From a virus, in the IMG/VR virus record IMGVR_UViG_3300044993_000419, positions 1-29,875 of that record: DNA of 29,875 bases; one strand, written 5' to 3'. The translations under genes and the position numbers were made by a program. Every line of letters begins with the position of its first letter. The stretch's first letter is position 1. Positions 29,718-29,875 of the stretch are shown here, piece by piece. The notes beneath the pieces are model-generated. The model saw only the letters and a list, made by a program, of their open reading frames with translations, had not been told where the DNA came from and made no database searches.

Positions 29718-29875
29718 ATGGACAACGAAACGACAACGAACACTGGTTGGAGCTGGAACGTCGGCAACGAGAACGCCGGCAGCAAGAACGCCGGCAGCTT
29801 CAACACCGGGGACGGCAACGACGGCTTCGGAAACAGCGGGAACGGCAACGCAGGGAACCGGAATAGCGGGGATGC
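29718..29875 (+). CDS. Pentapeptide-repeat protein, N-terminal part (runs off the right edge)
   Basis: ATG 29718 follows AAGGAGA, a strong ribosome-binding site. After MDNETTTNTGWSWNVGN the sequence is an uninterrupted N-x-G-x-x series (NAGSK, NAGSF, NTGDG, NDGFG, NSGNG, NAGNR, NSGD), like the pentapeptide-2/MPTR repeats best known from mycobacterial PPE proteins. The frame stays open to the last base and ends in a split codon GC. Adding the first base of the window gives GCA, and the frame continues into the left-edge repeat gene. If they are one gene, this is the N-terminus of a ~488-residue protein with two repeat types and a DUF6745-like end. Confidence 0.75.
   Translation, partial: MDNETTTNTGWSWNVGNENAGSKNAGSFNTGDGNDGFGNSGNGNAGNRNSGD
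29725..29875 (+). repeat. 15-bp degenerate repeat coding N-x-G-x-x
   Basis: A 15-bp period of the form AAC-nnC-GGC-nnn-nnn runs to the window edge, about eight units. It is degenerate, unlike the near-identical 168-bp repeats at the other end. Confidence 0.8.

Overview
The window is most of, or possibly all of, a small podovirus-like phage genome. It carries a nearly complete virion-assembly set of P22-type parts: terminase, portal, gp4-like and gp10-like tail factors and ejection-protein-like genes. The major capsid protein instead resembles the N4 gp56 family. No polymerase, helicase, primase, integrase, repressor, tRNA or rRNA was recognised. Two predicted lipoproteins and several Sec signal peptides point to a diderm (Gram-negative-type) host. 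A MopE-like Asp-rich motif in one secreted protein is reminiscent of Myxococcota or related lineages, but that is only a weak hint.

Layout. From about 27.5 kb down to 8.3 kb the minus strand carries a tightly packed late operon: terL, portal, scaffold, capsid, a small head protein, gp4-like, a fibre, gp10-like, two small tail proteins, four internal or ejection-type proteins, and a 1708-residue internal virion protein with a ParB-like segment. Many joins are 1-4 bp overlaps and several start codons are GTG or TTG. A strong hairpin follows the capsid gene. At 8.07-8.37 kb a small lipoprotein gene lies on the opposite strand with its own promoter and terminator, the classic layout of a phage moron. 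From 8.07 down to 2.16 kb a second minus-strand group holds a 12-residue basic peptide, a lytic transglycosylase, a lipoprotein, a holin-like protein, a coiled-coil membrane protein and three tandem Sec-signal proteins, two of them beta-helix-like.

The outer parts hold the remaining genes. A probable small terminase lies on the minus strand at 28.56-29.01 kb, away from terL. A plus-strand gene (27.81-28.35 kb) and a structured, apparently non-coding stretch (27.50-27.81 kb) lie between them. A plus-strand operon starts from a promoter near 29.08 kb: an acidic protein, then a repeat protein that runs off the right edge. At the left edge a plus-strand reading frame continues with tetrapeptide repeats and a C-terminal domain resembling DUF6745, followed by three small genes ending at 2163. 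This meets the minus-strand operon at a hairpin whose loop holds both stop codons.

The right and left edges join in frame (...GC|A...), turning the two partial repeat genes into one gene of about 488 codons. This suggests, but does not prove, that the window is a linearised circular map of about 29.9 kb. If so, the element encodes its virion and lysis functions but no recognisable replication genes. The G/C strand bias of the plus strand flips sharply around 28.35-28.56 kb regardless of gene direction, marking a candidate replication origin or packaging-related landmark.
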